Of a stretch of 64,000 nt of DNA, positions 1-10,073 are shown piece by piece. The stretch lies in NCBI RefSeq assembly GCF_000184705.1, contig NC_014831.1:2604001-2668000 (forward strand), in the 5' to 3' direction. The number at the start of each line of letters is the position of its first letter. Position 1 is the stretch's first letter. The notes under the pieces were generated by a model that worked only from the letters and a program-made list of their open reading frames with translations, made no database searches and had not been told where the DNA came from. Origin of the DNA: Thermaerobacter marianensis DSM 12885. GTDB lineage: Bacteria > Bacillota > Sulfobacillia > Thermaerobacterales > Thermaerobacteraceae. The position numbers and the translations under genes are program-made.

Positions 1-1865
1 GCCATGGCCTCCAGGATGGCCTCGAAGTCCGCCTGCTGCATGGCGGCCAGCTCGGCCAGGGCCGCCTCCCGCTCCTCCCGGGTCTCGGCCAGGATCATGC
101 GCTGGACGGCGGGCAGCCGCTCGGGGCCCATGAACATGTGCTCGGTCCGGCAGAGGCCGATGCCCTCGGCGCCGAACTCCCGCGCCCGGCGGGCGTCTTC
201 CGGCGTGTCGGCGTTGGCCAGCACCCCGAGCCGCCGCGCCTGGTCCGCCCACTCCAAGAGCTGCCGGAACTCGGGCGACAGCTCCGGTTCGACCAGCGGC
301 ACCTCGCCGGCGAACACCCGCCCCGTGGCCCCGTCGATGGTGATCACGTCGCCCTTGCGGAAGACCCGGCCCCCCACCTGGAACTCCTCCCGCTCCAGGT
401 CGATGCGCAGCGCCTCGCAGCCGCAAACCGCGGGCTTCCCCATGCCGCGGGCCACCACGGCCGCGTGGCTGGTCATGCCGCCGCGGCTGGTCAGGACGCC
501 CTGGGCCGCCACGATGCCGTGGATGTCGTCGGGGGTGGTCTCGGGACGAACCAGGATCACCGCCTGGCCGTCCCGGCCCAGCCGTTCCGCCTCGTCGGCA
601 TCGAAGACGGTGGCCCCCACGGCCGCCCCCGGCGAGGCGGGCAGCCCCTGGGCCAGCGGCTCGACCGCCGCGTTGGGGTCCACGTGCTTGTGCAGGAGGC
701 GCGCCACCTGGTCCGGGTCGACCCGCAGCAGCGCCGTATCCCGGTCGATCAGGCCCTCCCGCACCATGTCGCAGGCGATGCGCACGGCGGCCGCCGCCGT
801 CCGCTTGCCGCTGCGGGTCTGCAAGAGGAAGAGCCGGCCGCGATCGACGGTGAACTCGATGTCCTGCATGTCCCGGTAGTGGCGCTCCAGGCGCTCCGCC
901 ACCTGCTCCAGCTGGCGGTAGAGCGCCGGCCGCTCCTCCTTCAGCCGGGCGATGGGCTCGGGCGTGCGGATGCCCGCCACCACGTCCTCGCCCTGGGCGT
1001 TGGGCAGGTACTCGCCGTAGAGCTCGCGGGCCCCCGTCGAGGGATTGCGGGTGAACATCACCCCGGTTCCCGAGTCCGGACCCGTGTTGCCGAAGACCAT
1101 GGCCTGGACGTTGACGCCGGTGCCCAGGTCGTCGGGGATCTTGTGGATGCGGCGGTAGACCTTGGCCCGCTCGTTGTTCCACGAGTCGAACACGGCCCGG
1201 ATGGCCAGCTCCAGCTGCGCCCGCGGGTCCTGGGGGAAGTCGCGACCGGCCTCCTGCCGGACGATCTCCTTGAAGGTCGCCACCAGCCGCTCCAGTTCCT
1301 CCGCCGGGAGCTCGTGGTCGAACCGGACGCCGCGCCGCTGCCGGGCGGCTTCCAGGGCGTGCTCGAAGCGGGCGGCCGGTACCCGCAGGACCACGTCGCC
1401 GAACATCTGGATCAGCCGCCGGTAGCAGTCGAAGGCGAACCGGGCGTCCCCCGTCTCCCGCGCCAGGCCCTGGACGGCCTCGTCGTTGAGGCCCAGGTTG
1501 AGGATGGTGTCCATCATGCCGGGCATGGACACGGGGGCGCCGGAGCGCACCGAGACCAGGAGGGGCCGAACGGGGTCTCCGAACCGACGGCCGATCTCCC
1601 GCTCCAGGCGCGCCAGCTGCTGCTCCACCTGCTCCATCAGGCCGGGCGGAAACGCCCCTCCGGCGGCCAGGTAGGCCTTGCAAGCCTCGGTGGTGATGGT
1701 GAAGCCCGGCGGGACGGGCAGGCCGATGCGGGTCATCTCGGCCAGGTTGGCGCCCTTGCCGCCCAGCAGGCTGCGGTCGGCACCCGACCCCTCGTCGAAG
1801 AAGTAGACCCACCGCCGCGGCGCCGCCTGGGAACGGGCCGCGCTCTCAGGGATCCCCGTGCTCAC
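1..1865 (-). CDS. ppdK: Pyruvate, phosphate dikinase (3'-truncated by window edge)
   Basis: Interconverts pyruvate, ATP and phosphate with phosphoenolpyruvate, AMP and pyrophosphate in the cytoplasm. About 621 codons are present; the family is near 880 residues, so the C-terminal PEP/pyruvate domain with its catalytic Cys lies outside. The N-terminus (start GTG at 1865) has the ATP-grasp opening GGKGANLAEMT followed by GLPVPPGFTI. The phosphohistidine motif TSRGGMTSHAAVVARG is intact, with the swivelling His near residue 467. The frame is still open at base 1 (last residues DFEAILEAM). The start overlaps the end of the regulator gene ppsR by 20 bases, so the two are probably co-transcribed and translationally coupled. 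Identification is firm; only the exact GTG is inferred. Confidence 0.96.
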   Translation of the reverse strand, partial: MSTGIPESAARSQAAPRRWVYFFDEGSGADRSLLGGKGANLAEMTRIGLPVPPGFTITTEACKAYLAAGGAFPPGLMEQVEQQLARLEREIGRRFGDPVRPLLVSVRSGAPVSMPGMMDTILNLGLNDEAVQGLARETGDARFAFDCYRRLIQMFGDVVLRVPAARFEHALEAARQRRGVRFDHELPAEELERLVATFKEIVRQEAGRDFPQDPRAQLELAIRAVFDSWNNERAKVYRRIHKIPDDLGTGVNVQAMVFGNTGPDSGTGVMFTRNPSTGARELYGEYLPNAQGEDVVAGIRTPEPIARLKEERPALYRQLEQVAERLERHYRDMQDIEFTVDRGRLFLLQTRSGKRTAAAAVRIACDMVREGLIDRDTALLRVDPDQVARLLHKHVDPNAAVEPLAQGLPASPGAAVGATVFDADEAERLGRDGQAVILVRPETTPDDIHGIVAAQGVLTSRGGMTSHAAVVARGMGKPAVCGCEALRIDLEREEFQVGGRVFRKGDVITIDGATGRVFAGEVPLVEPELSPEFRQLLEWADQARRLGVLANADTPEDARRAREFGAEGIGLCRTEHMFMGPERLPAVQRMILAETREEREAALAELAAMQQADFEAILEAM

Positions 1866-2676
1866 GGCGCTCCCCCCTTGCCAGAATCGCCAGGACCTGG
1901 TTCGCCGTCTCCTCGACGGCCTTGTTCGTCACGTCGATGACGGGGCAGCCCAGCTCCCGGAAGATGCGCTGGGCGTAGGCCAGTTCTTCCTGGATGCGCT
2001 GCATGCTGCCGTAGCTGGAGTCCTCACCGAGGCCGATGGCCTTCAGCCGCTCCCGGCGGATGCGCTGGAGGGCGTCGGGACGGATGATCAGGCCCACCAG
2101 CCGGTTCCGCGGTACCTTATACAGCTCGGGGGGCGGTTCCACCTCCGGGATCAGGGGCACGTTGGCCACCTTGTACATGCGGTGGGCCAGGTACATGCTG
2201 ACCGGCGTCTTGGAGGTCCGGGAGACGCCCAGCAACACGATGTCCGCCTGGAGCAGGCCGCGGGGATCTTTGCCGTCGTCGTACTTGACGGCGAACTCCA
2301 CGGCTTCCACCCGCCGGAAGTACTCCTCGTCCAGGCGGTGGCGCAGGCCGGGCTGCAGCCGCGGCGGGCGCTCGGCCACCCGCATCCAGGCGGCCATCAT
2401 CGGCCCCATGATGTCCACGACCGGAACACCCGCCGCCTGGGCCTTCTCGTTCAGGGCCCGGCGCAGGTCCTCCAGGATCAGGGTGTGGACGATCAGGCTG
2501 CGCTCCTCGCGGCGGGCCCGCTCGACGATCTCGTCCACGGTCTCCATGCGATCGACGTAGGGGAAGCGGTGAAAGGTGGAGCGATGACCGTTGAACTGGC
2601 TGGCCGCCGCCCGTGCCACCAGCTCGGCGGTCTCGCCCAGGGAATCGGAGACGATGAACACCACCGGCTCGCCCAC
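1846..2676 (-). CDS. ppsR: PPDK regulatory kinase/phosphorylase (DUF299)
   Basis: Bifunctional regulator that inactivates PPDK by ADP-dependent threonine phosphorylation and reactivates it by phosphate-dependent removal. The 276-residue product matches family length. It has the N-terminal VVFIVSDSLGETAE motif and the family P-loop GVSRTSKT at residues 150-157. I chose GTG at 2676 because a GGGAGG ribosome site lies just upstream and conservation begins there; the frame is open further upstream but that part is low-complexity. Its target ppdK overlaps its 3' end. In Bacillus the neighbour upstream is ccpN, a CBS/HTH repressor; here no such gene is present and only a short stub is found. Function follows from the family plus the adjacent substrate gene. 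Confidence 0.95.
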   Translation of the reverse strand: MGEPVVFIVSDSLGETAELVARAAASQFNGHRSTFHRFPYVDRMETVDEIVERARREERSLIVHTLILEDLRRALNEKAQAAGVPVVDIMGPMMAAWMRVAERPPRLQPGLRHRLDEEYFRRVEAVEFAVKYDDGKDPRGLLQADIVLLGVSRTSKTPVSMYLAHRMYKVANVPLIPEVEPPPELYKVPRNRLVGLIIRPDALQRIRRERLKAIGLGEDSSYGSMQRIQEELAYAQRIFRELGCPVIDVTNKAVEETANQVLAILARGERREHGDP

Positions 2677-2848
2677 CCCGTTCCCTCCCTCCCCCGCGGG
2701 AACCTCCCGTCTCCTGGCCCGGCGGCCGCACCATGCCGGGTATCCGGCCCGCGGTCCCGGCGACCGGCCGGAGGCGCCCGGCACACCCGCCGGCCCCGAG
2801 GGCACCAGGCCCGTCCGGGGGGAGAAGCCCACGGCGCCCGCGGTCCGG

Positions 2849-2989
2849 TCACCCCGCGGATGCGGCCCCGGGCGTGCCCCCTCGTGCCGGCACCATGTCC
2901 CAGGTCCCGATGTCCCGGAAACCGACCCGCTCCGCGGCGAGAAATTCCAGGGTGGCCTGGCGGTCGGCCTCGGTGAGCAACCGGATCAC
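2849..2989 (-). CDS. Short ORF resembling the N-terminus of a GNAT acetyltransferase
   Basis: A 46-codon frame beginning MIRLLTEADRQATLEFL after a GGGGGAGGG ribosome site about 11 bases upstream; a second GTG at 2998 is possible. The first 20 residues look like the typical start of a GNAT-fold N-acetyltransferase, but the remaining residues are not recognisable and the acetyl-CoA binding region is absent. No continuation was found in the other minus frames down to ppsR. It may be the surviving 5' end of a decayed gene or a small peptide of unknown role. It occupies the slot where ccpN precedes ppsR in Bacillus. Function unknown; resemblance is by eye only. Confidence 0.35.
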   Translation of the reverse strand: MIRLLTEADRQATLEFLAAERVGFRDIGTWDMVPARGGTPGAASAG

Positions 2990-3178
2990 GGGTTGCACGT
3001 CCCTCCCCCGGAGCACCCTGGCCGCGCCGGCGGGGCCACGGAACCCGCCTGGCGGGGGAACAGCGTGGCCGGCACCGGTGCCGGCGTTCCCGGATGCGAT
3101 CTCTGTAAAGCATTGGACACCCCCGGTGGAATCCCTGGTTCCGCCGCCACCGGGGCTTGGACCGCGACAAGGACAGAG

Positions 3179-3209
3179 GGGGCCGGGCGGCCATGGCCCG
3201 CCCGGCCCC
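3179..3209 (-). terminator. GC-rich hairpin after glyS
   Basis: A 12-bp perfect inverted repeat (3179-3190 with 3198-3209) with a 7-base loop lies 35-65 bases downstream of the glyS stop. On the minus strand it is followed by CCCTCTGTCCTTGTC, which is only moderately U-rich. It probably ends the glyQS transcript. The stem is certain; termination is inferred. Confidence 0.55.
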
Positions 3210-3243
3210 GCACACAGACGGCCGCTGCACGGACGGTCGCCGG

Positions 3244-5544
3244 TCACACGGTGGCGGCCAGTTCCCCGAGGGCCGCCACCCGGCCGGCCAGGTCGGCTAC
3301 CCGCTTCAGCAAGGCGAGGCGGTTGGCCCGCAGGGCCGGGTCCTCCGCCATGACCAGCACCCGGTCGAGGAAGGCGTCGACGGCGGGCCGCAGCCCGGCG
3401 ATGGCCCGGAAGTAGGCGCCATAATCCCGGACCGCAAGGGCCTCCTGCACCGCCCCGGCGGCCGCTTCCACGGCGGCGTGCAGCGCCTGTTCCTCGGGCT
3501 CGCGGAACAGGGCCGGGTCGACGGCGTCCGCCTCCGCCCGCCCGGCCAGGTTGGCCGCCCGCCGGTGCACGGTCAGCACGTCGGCGGCCAGGGGCGAGGC
3601 CAGCAGGCCCGCCACCGCCCGGGCCCGCGCCCAGACCCCGGGCACGTCGCGGCCGTCGACCGCCAGCACCGCCTGGATGACGTCATGGGCGTAACCCGCC
3701 TCGGCCAGCAATCCGCGCAGCCGCGCCGCCAGGAAGTCCAGCAGCCTGGCCCGCACCTCCCCAGGGTCGAACCGCACTTCCACCGTCGGCGGCGCCACCG
3801 GCGGCAGGTAGCCGGCCAGGGCCTCGTCGAGCAAGGCATCCAGGGGTGGCATGACCGCGCCCGACCACAGGACCAGCCCGGCCGGGGCCTCGGCATGGCT
3901 CAGCCCGGTGGCCGAGCCTGCCGGAACGGCTGCCTCCTGCCCTGCGCCGTCCTGGCCGGCCGGCCCGCGCCCGTCCCCCTCGGTGCCGGGCAACTCGCCG
4001 GGGCCATCCACCGGGCCGGACGCCGCCGGCCCGTCCGCCGCGGGCCCGGCCAGCAGGCGGAGCAGGCCCACCCCCGCCCGGCGCAGGCCGTAGGGGTCCT
4101 GGGAGCCCGTGGGCTCGAGGCCCGCGGCGAAGCAGCCCGCCAGGGTATCGGCCCGGTCGGCGATGGCCAGCAGGAGCCCCGGCCAGGTGGACGGCAGCTC
4201 GCCGTCGTCCCCGCCCCGCGGCAGGTACTGCTCGGCCAGGGCCTCCGCCACGGCCGGCGGCTCGCCGTCCAGCAGAGCGTACTCCCGCCCCATGCGCCCG
4301 GCCAGTTCGGTGAACTCGTAGACCAGGGAGGTCACCAGGTCGGCCTTGGCCAGGTGGGCCGCCCGAGCGGCCTGCTCCCGCTCCGGCGACGGCAGGTCCA
4401 GCCGCTGCGCCAGCCAGCCCACCAGCCGCTCCAGCCGCCGCGTCTTGTCCAGCAGCGTGCCAAGGCCCGGCAGGAAGGAGACCCGCTCCAGGTCCGCCAC
4501 CCGGTCCGCCAGCCGCCGCTGGCGGTCCTGCTGGAAGAAGAACCGGGCGTCGGCCAGCCGGGCGCGGATCACCCGCTCGTTCCCCTGGCGAACCGTGTCC
4601 AGGTGCCGCCGGTCGCCGTTGCGAACGGCGATGAAGTAGGGCAGCAGCCGGCTCTCGCCCGGCTGGCGCACGGGGAAGTAGCGCTGGTGGACCTTCATGG
4701 TGGTGACCAGCACGTCCCGCGGCAGCTCCAGCATCTCGGCGGCGAACGAGCCCGTGAAGGCCGTGGGATACTCCACCAGGTCGACCACCTCATCCAGCAG
4801 CTCGGGGTCGATCTCCGCCTCGCCCCCCACGGCGGCGGCCACCGCCCGCGCCTGCTCCACGATCCGCTGCCGGCGCTCCTCGGGGTCGACCACCACGTAG
4901 GCCTCCGCCAGCCGGCGGCGGTACTCGTCTTCCGAAGCCGATGCCAGTTCCACCGCCCCGGGATGGAGGAACCGGTGACCGTAGGTCTTCCGGCCCGCCC
5001 GCACGCCGGCGAAGGATACCGGCAGCACCTCTTCCCCCAGCAGGGCCACCAGCCAGTGGACCGGCCGGACAAACCGGTGCTCGCCGGCCCCCCAGCGCAT
5101 GGTGCGGCGGAACTCCAGGCCGCCCAGGATGGCCGGCAGCTGCTCCGCCAGCACCTCCGCCGCGGGCCGCCCCTCCCGCACCTTGCGAGCGAAGACGTAC
5201 TCGCCCTGGAGCGTCTGCCGCACCACCAGGTCGGCCACATCGACCCCCTGCCCGCGGGCGAAACCCAGGGCCGCCCGGGTGGGCTCGCCGTCGGGCCCGA
5301 AGGCCGCCGCCTTGGACGGGCCGCGCACCCACTCCTCCCGGGCTTCCTGGCGCGCCGCCAGCCCCTTGACGATCAAGGTCAGCCGGCGCGGCGTCCCCAG
5401 GGTGCGGACCACCTCATAGGGCAGGCCGGCCTCGGCCAGGGCGGTGCCGGCCCGCTCCGCCAGCTGCCGCCGGGCCTCGGCGCAGTCGCCGGCGGGGATC
5501 TCCTCGCAACCTACTTCCACCAAAAGATCCAGCCGCTCGTCCAT
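3244..5544 (-). CDS. glyS: Glycyl-tRNA synthetase beta subunit
   Basis: Beta chain of the alpha2beta2 glycyl-tRNA synthetase, needed for tRNA-Gly binding and charging. The product begins MDERLDLLVEVGCEEIPAGD, the conserved start of the family, behind an AAGGAG site. At 766 residues it is longer than the usual 690 or so. The excess is mostly an Ala/Gly/Pro-rich insert around residues 480-540 (coordinates about 3890-4080), which looks disordered. Lies 46 bases after glyQ and shares its T-box control. Identification is firm from sequence and partner gene; the insert is unlikely to be catalytic. Confidence 0.97.
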   Translation of the reverse strand: MDERLDLLVEVGCEEIPAGDCAEARRQLAERAGTALAEAGLPYEVVRTLGTPRRLTLIVKGLAARQEAREEWVRGPSKAAAFGPDGEPTRAALGFARGQGVDVADLVVRQTLQGEYVFARKVREGRPAAEVLAEQLPAILGGLEFRRTMRWGAGEHRFVRPVHWLVALLGEEVLPVSFAGVRAGRKTYGHRFLHPGAVELASASEDEYRRRLAEAYVVVDPEERRQRIVEQARAVAAAVGGEAEIDPELLDEVVDLVEYPTAFTGSFAAEMLELPRDVLVTTMKVHQRYFPVRQPGESRLLPYFIAVRNGDRRHLDTVRQGNERVIRARLADARFFFQQDRQRRLADRVADLERVSFLPGLGTLLDKTRRLERLVGWLAQRLDLPSPEREQAARAAHLAKADLVTSLVYEFTELAGRMGREYALLDGEPPAVAEALAEQYLPRGGDDGELPSTWPGLLLAIADRADTLAGCFAAGLEPTGSQDPYGLRRAGVGLLRLLAGPAADGPAASGPVDGPGELPGTEGDGRGPAGQDGAGQEAAVPAGSATGLSHAEAPAGLVLWSGAVMPPLDALLDEALAGYLPPVAPPTVEVRFDPGEVRARLLDFLAARLRGLLAEAGYAHDVIQAVLAVDGRDVPGVWARARAVAGLLASPLAADVLTVHRRAANLAGRAEADAVDPALFREPEEQALHAAVEAAAGAVQEALAVRDYGAYFRAIAGLRPAVDAFLDRVLVMAEDPALRANRLALLKRVADLAGRVAALGELAATV

Positions 5545-5590
5545 GGTCCCTGCTCCTTCCCCCGGAACCTGAGCCCCACGAGCCGGCACC

Positions 5591-6517
<927 letters not shown>

Positions 6518-6616
6518 CGGGCTCGTCCCTCCTCTGCATCGTTTGGACTTTCGTCCGGAGCCCATCGGGGAGCCGGACCGTGATCCGGCGTCCCGGCGAA
6601 AATCGCCCCGTCCTCC

Positions 6617-6970
6617 AAAATGAAGGCCGCCCGCCCCCTCAGGGACGGGCGGCCCAAGCCCCCGCGGTTCCACCCTGCTTGACCCGCCTGGCGCGCCGCG
6701 CCGCACGGTGCGCACGCGGCCCGGTCTGGCGGCGGGCCCACCTCGTCGGTGCGGGCTTTACTCGGCCGCGCCGGCACGGGTGCCGCCCTCCCCGGCCCGG
6801 TCCCCGCGGGGCACCGGCCCGGGGATCCGGTTACGGCGGCTACCGGCACGCCTTTCCTCCCGCCGGCTCCGGGGCGCCTTCCCCCGGGTTCCGGGCCGGC
6901 CTTCCACCGCCGCCGGCTCGCTGCTCCGGATGCACCGGGGTACTCCTCCCCTTCCTTGCCGCGAAGCTTC
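6617..6970 (-). promoter_or_regulatory. T-box riboswitch, glycine specifier, upstream of glyQS
   Basis: The transcribed strand has every T-box landmark in order. Stem I arms CCCCGG (6935-6940) and CCGGGG (6882-6887) flank the specifier loop. AGTA (6941-6944) faces GAA (6879-6881), and the specifier codon GGC (Gly) is at 6876-6878. A distal loop of AGCGAG type follows near 6920. The T-box sequence AGGGTGGAACCGCGG is at 6662-6676; its UGGA bulge suits the U73-CCA end expected of tRNA-Gly. A terminator stem (6625-6633 with 6646-6654) ends in TTCATTTT. No convincing sigma-A promoter was found upstream: a TTGACA at 7000-7005 lacks a -10 at the right distance. A 9-bp GC-rich inverted repeat (6970-6978 with 6985-6993) marks the 5' edge. 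Confidence 0.93.
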
Positions 6971-7058
6971 CGGCCGGGCCGGCACCCGGCCGGCTGGACT
7001 GTCAAGGTCGAGACACGCTGCCGTTCGCCAGCCGATGGCGAAATCCTTCCGTCGCCCG

Positions 7059-7556
7059 TCAGTGGCGCGGGCCGGTGTCCTGGGGGCCGCCGGGCCCGGC
7101 ATCACCCGTGGCACCCCAGCCCCCGCTGGCGTCGTCCTTGCCTCCGGCATCGCCGGTGCCGGTGCCGCCCCGGGCGCCGCCGTCGTTGCGGCGTTCCACC
7201 ACGATGGTCGCCCGGGTCACCAGCGCCGCGATGACCCCGACCACCGCCAGCATGGGCGCCAGCAGGGCCCCCAGGGCGCCCACGGTCACGGGGAGCTCCA
7301 CCAGGGTCTGGCCGTCCTGGTTGCGGATGACGATCCGCCGCACGTTACCCTCGTTGATCAGCTGCCGCACCCGGTCGACCAACTCGGCGCCCTGGACCTG
7401 GATGCGCTCCTGCCAGGTGTTGCGGCGGGACTCCTCCTCCAGGCGAATCAGCGCCTCGACCACGTCGCCGCCACACTGGTCGAGGAGCTCCTTGGCCCGC
7501 CGGTAGCTGACCCCGGCCCGCTCCCGCAGGATGTCGATCTTCTCCAGCTCGGTCAC
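7059..7556 (-). CDS. DUF4342 membrane-associated protein with UBA-like N-terminus
   Basis: 165 residues. The N-terminal 45 (VTELEKIDILRERAGVSYRRAKELLD) form a UBA/EF-Ts-like helical module followed by a DUF4342 segment ending in a hydrophobic span (GALGALLAPMLAVVGVIAALV), then a Gly-rich tail. The module resembles those that bind polypeptides or elongation factors, but the role of this family is not known to me. GTG at 7556 is chosen because AGAGGGG lies about 9 bases upstream and the conserved region starts there. It stands between recO and glyQ, where Bacillus has the short gene yqzL. Confidence 0.7.
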   Translation of the reverse strand: MTELEKIDILRERAGVSYRRAKELLDQCGGDVVEALIRLEEESRRNTWQERIQVQGAELVDRVRQLINEGNVRRIVIRNQDGQTLVELPVTVGALGALLAPMLAVVGVIAALVTRATIVVERRNDGGARGGTGTGDAGGKDDASGGWGATGDAGPGGPQDTGPRH

Positions 7557-7616
7557 CCGATCCACCCCCTCTGGTTCCAGCGCCCGCCCCCGGCGCACCG
7601 GCCCGTCCCGGCCGCC

Positions 7617-8528
7617 TCATCCCGGTGCGCCCGGCGACCTCGCCTCATCCAGTATGGCCAAAAACCCCGGGGACCGAAAGGAGCGGCCCAGGTGGTAGAC
7701 CAGGTGGGTCTGCACCACGTCCGCCGCCCGGGCCAGGACCGCCGCCCCCGGCCGTAACCGCACCGCCAGCTCGGGTGTGAGGCGGCGGGCCTGCCGCAGG
7801 ACCTGCCACGTGGCGGCATCCAGGGGCAGCGCCGCCGGGCGGCCGGGCAGGCATCCCTGGCAGAGGGCGCCGCCCAGCTCCGCGCTATAGCCCGCAGGAC
7901 GGCCGGCCTCCATGCCCGTTCCCGCCTCCTCCCGCCTCGCCCCGGTGCCGGACGCCCCGCCAGGCAGGGTGGCGGACCTCGCCCCCGCGGATCCCGGCAC
8001 CGTCCGGCCCGCGGCGGGGCCGCCGCCCGGAGGCGCCAGCGGCCGCCCGCAATCCTGGCAGGCGTCGAGCTGTGGCCCAAGGCCCGCCAGGTCCAGCAAC
8101 CGGAGCTCGGCGTGACGCAGCCAGAGGGCGTGGGCCACCCCGTCGCCAGGCGCCGCCGCCAGGCCGCGCAGCCCTTGCAGCACCACCGGGAAGACCCCCG
8201 GGCTCGGCGCCCCCTCCTGGGTGAAAGCCTCGGCCAGCTCGGCCACGTAGGCCGCCGCCGCCAGGGCTTCCAGGCTTCCCCGCAGGCCGGTCAGGGCATC
8301 GAGGACCTGCACCTGGCTGACCCCGTCCAGGGACCGCCCCTTCCACAGGAGGAACCGGCTGTAGGTGTAGGGTTGCACCCCGGCGGCCAGGGAGCTGCGC
8401 GGCCGGCGCACGCCCTTGGCCAGCACGGTGCGGCGGGTGCCCTCCCGGTCCACCAGGGTGACCAGCCGGTCCCGCTCACCGTACTCCCGGGTCCGCAGCA
8501 CGATGCCTTCCACCGTGTACAGGGGCAC
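7617..8528 (-). CDS. recO: DNA repair protein RecO
   Basis: Loads RecA onto SSB-coated single-stranded DNA in the RecFOR pathway. The 303-residue product has the N-terminal OB-fold (VEGIVLRTREYGERDRLVTL), a helical middle and a C-terminal zinc site with cysteine pairs at 157/160 (CQDC) and 223/226 (CQGC). The stretch between the two pairs is extended by a Gly/Ala-rich insert. GTG at 8528 follows GGAGGTGGGGGC. Placement after era matches Firmicutes, except that mgtE is inserted between them. Confidence 0.94.
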   Translation of the reverse strand: MPLYTVEGIVLRTREYGERDRLVTLVDREGTRRTVLAKGVRRPRSSLAAGVQPYTYSRFLLWKGRSLDGVSQVQVLDALTGLRGSLEALAAAAYVAELAEAFTQEGAPSPGVFPVVLQGLRGLAAAPGDGVAHALWLRHAELRLLDLAGLGPQLDACQDCGRPLAPPGGGPAAGRTVPGSAGARSATLPGGASGTGARREEAGTGMEAGRPAGYSAELGGALCQGCLPGRPAALPLDAATWQVLRQARRLTPELAVRLRPGAAVLARAADVVQTHLVYHLGRSFRSPGFLAILDEARSPGAPG

Positions 8529-8582
8529 GCCCCCACCTCCACCTCTGCGCAGGACCCCCAAGGTCTCCTTCCCGCCGCCGGT

Positions 8583-10073
8583 TCATCCCGCGGCGCGGAA
8601 CAGCAGCCACGTGGCGGTGAGAAAGTACACCAGGGTCCCCACCACGTCCAGGGTGGTGGTCACGAAAGGGCCCGACGCCACCGCCGGGTCGACCCGCAGC
8701 CAGTGCAGGGCCAGCGGCACCAGCACGCCGATCCCCGCCGCCACCAGGGTGTTCACCCCCATGGCGACGCCCACCGTCACCGCCACGGGCCCGTTGCCCA
8801 GGACCGCGTAGACCAGCCCGGCGCTGGTTGTGGCCAGCACCACCGCCAGAAGCAGCCCCACCTGCAGTTCCCGCAGCAGGACCCGCGGCGCCTGCCCGCG
8901 GGCGATCTCCCCGGTTGCCAGGCCGCGCACCGCCGTGGCCAGGGACTGGGTCCCCACGTTACCTGCCGTCGCCGCCAGCAAGGGGATGAAGTACGCCAGC
9001 TCGGCCACCCGCTCCAGGGTCCCCTCGAACCCCTGGATCACCTTGGCCACCACCAGCTCGCCCAGCAAGAGCCCCACCAGCCACGGCATCCGCAGTCGCG
9101 CCCGCAGCCAGGAGGTGCCGGCGCCCGCGGCTCCCTCCGGCGTGGCGGTGAGCCGGTAGATGTCCTCGCTGGCCTCCTCCTCCAGGACGTCCACCACATC
9201 GTCCACGGTGACGATGCCCAGGATCCGGCCCGAGGCGTCCACCACGGGCACCGCCAAAAGATCGTACTTGGCCACCACCCGGGCGACGTCTTCCTGGTCC
9301 ATGTCCGGCGGCACCGTCACCACTCGGGTCCGCATGATCCGGCGGATGGGCGTCTCGGGCGGCGCCACGATGAGCTCCCGCAGGGAGAGGACCCCCTGCA
9401 GCCGCTCCTCGCGGTCCACCACGTAGACGTAGTAGATCGTCTCGGCGTCGGGCGCCAGCCGGCGCAGGGCGTCGATGGCCTCGGCGGCCGTCAGGTCGTC
9501 CTGCAGGGCGACGAACTCGGTGGTCATGAGGCCGCCGGCGGTGTCGTCCAGGTACGCCAGCAGCGACCGCACGTCGGCGGCTTCCTCTTCCTTGAGCAGG
9601 CCCAGCAGGTCCACGGCCCGCTGGGGCGGCAGCTCGCCCAGCAGGTCCGCCACCTCGTCGCTGGACATCTCCTCCAGCACCGCCCCCGCCCGCTGCCGGC
9701 CCAGGACGGCCAGGACCTCCGACTGGACCGCGGGCGGCAACTGCTCCACCACCAGGGCCGCCCGGTCCGCCGGCAGCCAGCCGAGCAGCCGGGACCGGGC
9801 CGCCGGCGCCACCTGCAGGACGAACTCGGCCAGGTCGGCGGGGTGCACCTCGGCGGCCAGCCGCACCGCCGCCTGGCCGTCGCCGGCCTCCAAAGCCCGG
9901 GCCAGCTGATCCTGCCAGCGGGACGCGCCCACCGCGCCCCGACCACCGGACGTCCCGCCGGCCTTTGGGGAGCCCTTCCCAGCCGCCGGTTCTTCCGGCA
10001 CGGAAGGAGGGGTCGCAGGACCGGCCGGCGCACCCCGTCCCGCAGCTTCCCGGGTTCGCGTGCCGTCGCCCAC
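8583..10073 (-). CDS. mgtE: Magnesium transporter MgtE
   Basis: Homodimeric Mg2+ channel of the inner membrane. The 496-residue product has the N-domain of helical repeats (DLAEFVLQ..., EEMSSDEVADLLGELP), two CBS domains (IMRTRVVTV, VPVVDASGRILGIVTVDDVVDVLEEEASED) that act as the Mg2+ sensor, and a C-terminal five-helix pore (GNVGTQSLA, TTTLDVVGTLVYFLTATW). GTG at 10073 has GGAGG 8 bases upstream; about 55 low-complexity residues precede the first conserved helix. It separates era from recO, an unusual place, but shares their direction and close spacing. No Mg2+ riboswitch was seen in the 128-base gap upstream. Confidence 0.95.
   Translation of the reverse strand: MGDGTRTREAAGRGAPAGPATPPSVPEEPAAGKGSPKAGGTSGGRGAVGASRWQDQLARALEAGDGQAAVRLAAEVHPADLAEFVLQVAPAARSRLLGWLPADRAALVVEQLPPAVQSEVLAVLGRQRAGAVLEEMSSDEVADLLGELPPQRAVDLLGLLKEEEAADVRSLLAYLDDTAGGLMTTEFVALQDDLTAAEAIDALRRLAPDAETIYYVYVVDREERLQGVLSLRELIVAPPETPIRRIMRTRVVTVPPDMDQEDVARVVAKYDLLAVPVVDASGRILGIVTVDDVVDVLEEEASEDIYRLTATPEGAAGAGTSWLRARLRMPWLVGLLLGELVVAKVIQGFEGTLERVAELAYFIPLLAATAGNVGTQSLATAVRGLATGEIARGQAPRVLLRELQVGLLLAVVLATTSAGLVYAVLGNGPVAVTVGVAMGVNTLVAAGIGVLVPLALHWLRVDPAVASGPFVTTTLDVVGTLVYFLTATWLLFRAAG

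Noticed and set aside
138-1940. Long plus-strand open frame opposite ppdK
   Set aside because: Arg/Gly/His-rich product with no motif, an antisense shadow caused by high GC. The same holds for the other long plus-strand frames across the window (for example 3157-5790, 8112-10283, 13987-16668, 17048-20377).
7000-7005. TTGACA as -35 of a glyQ promoter
   Set aside because: No -10 hexamer at 16-19 bases; the region is a GC palindrome.
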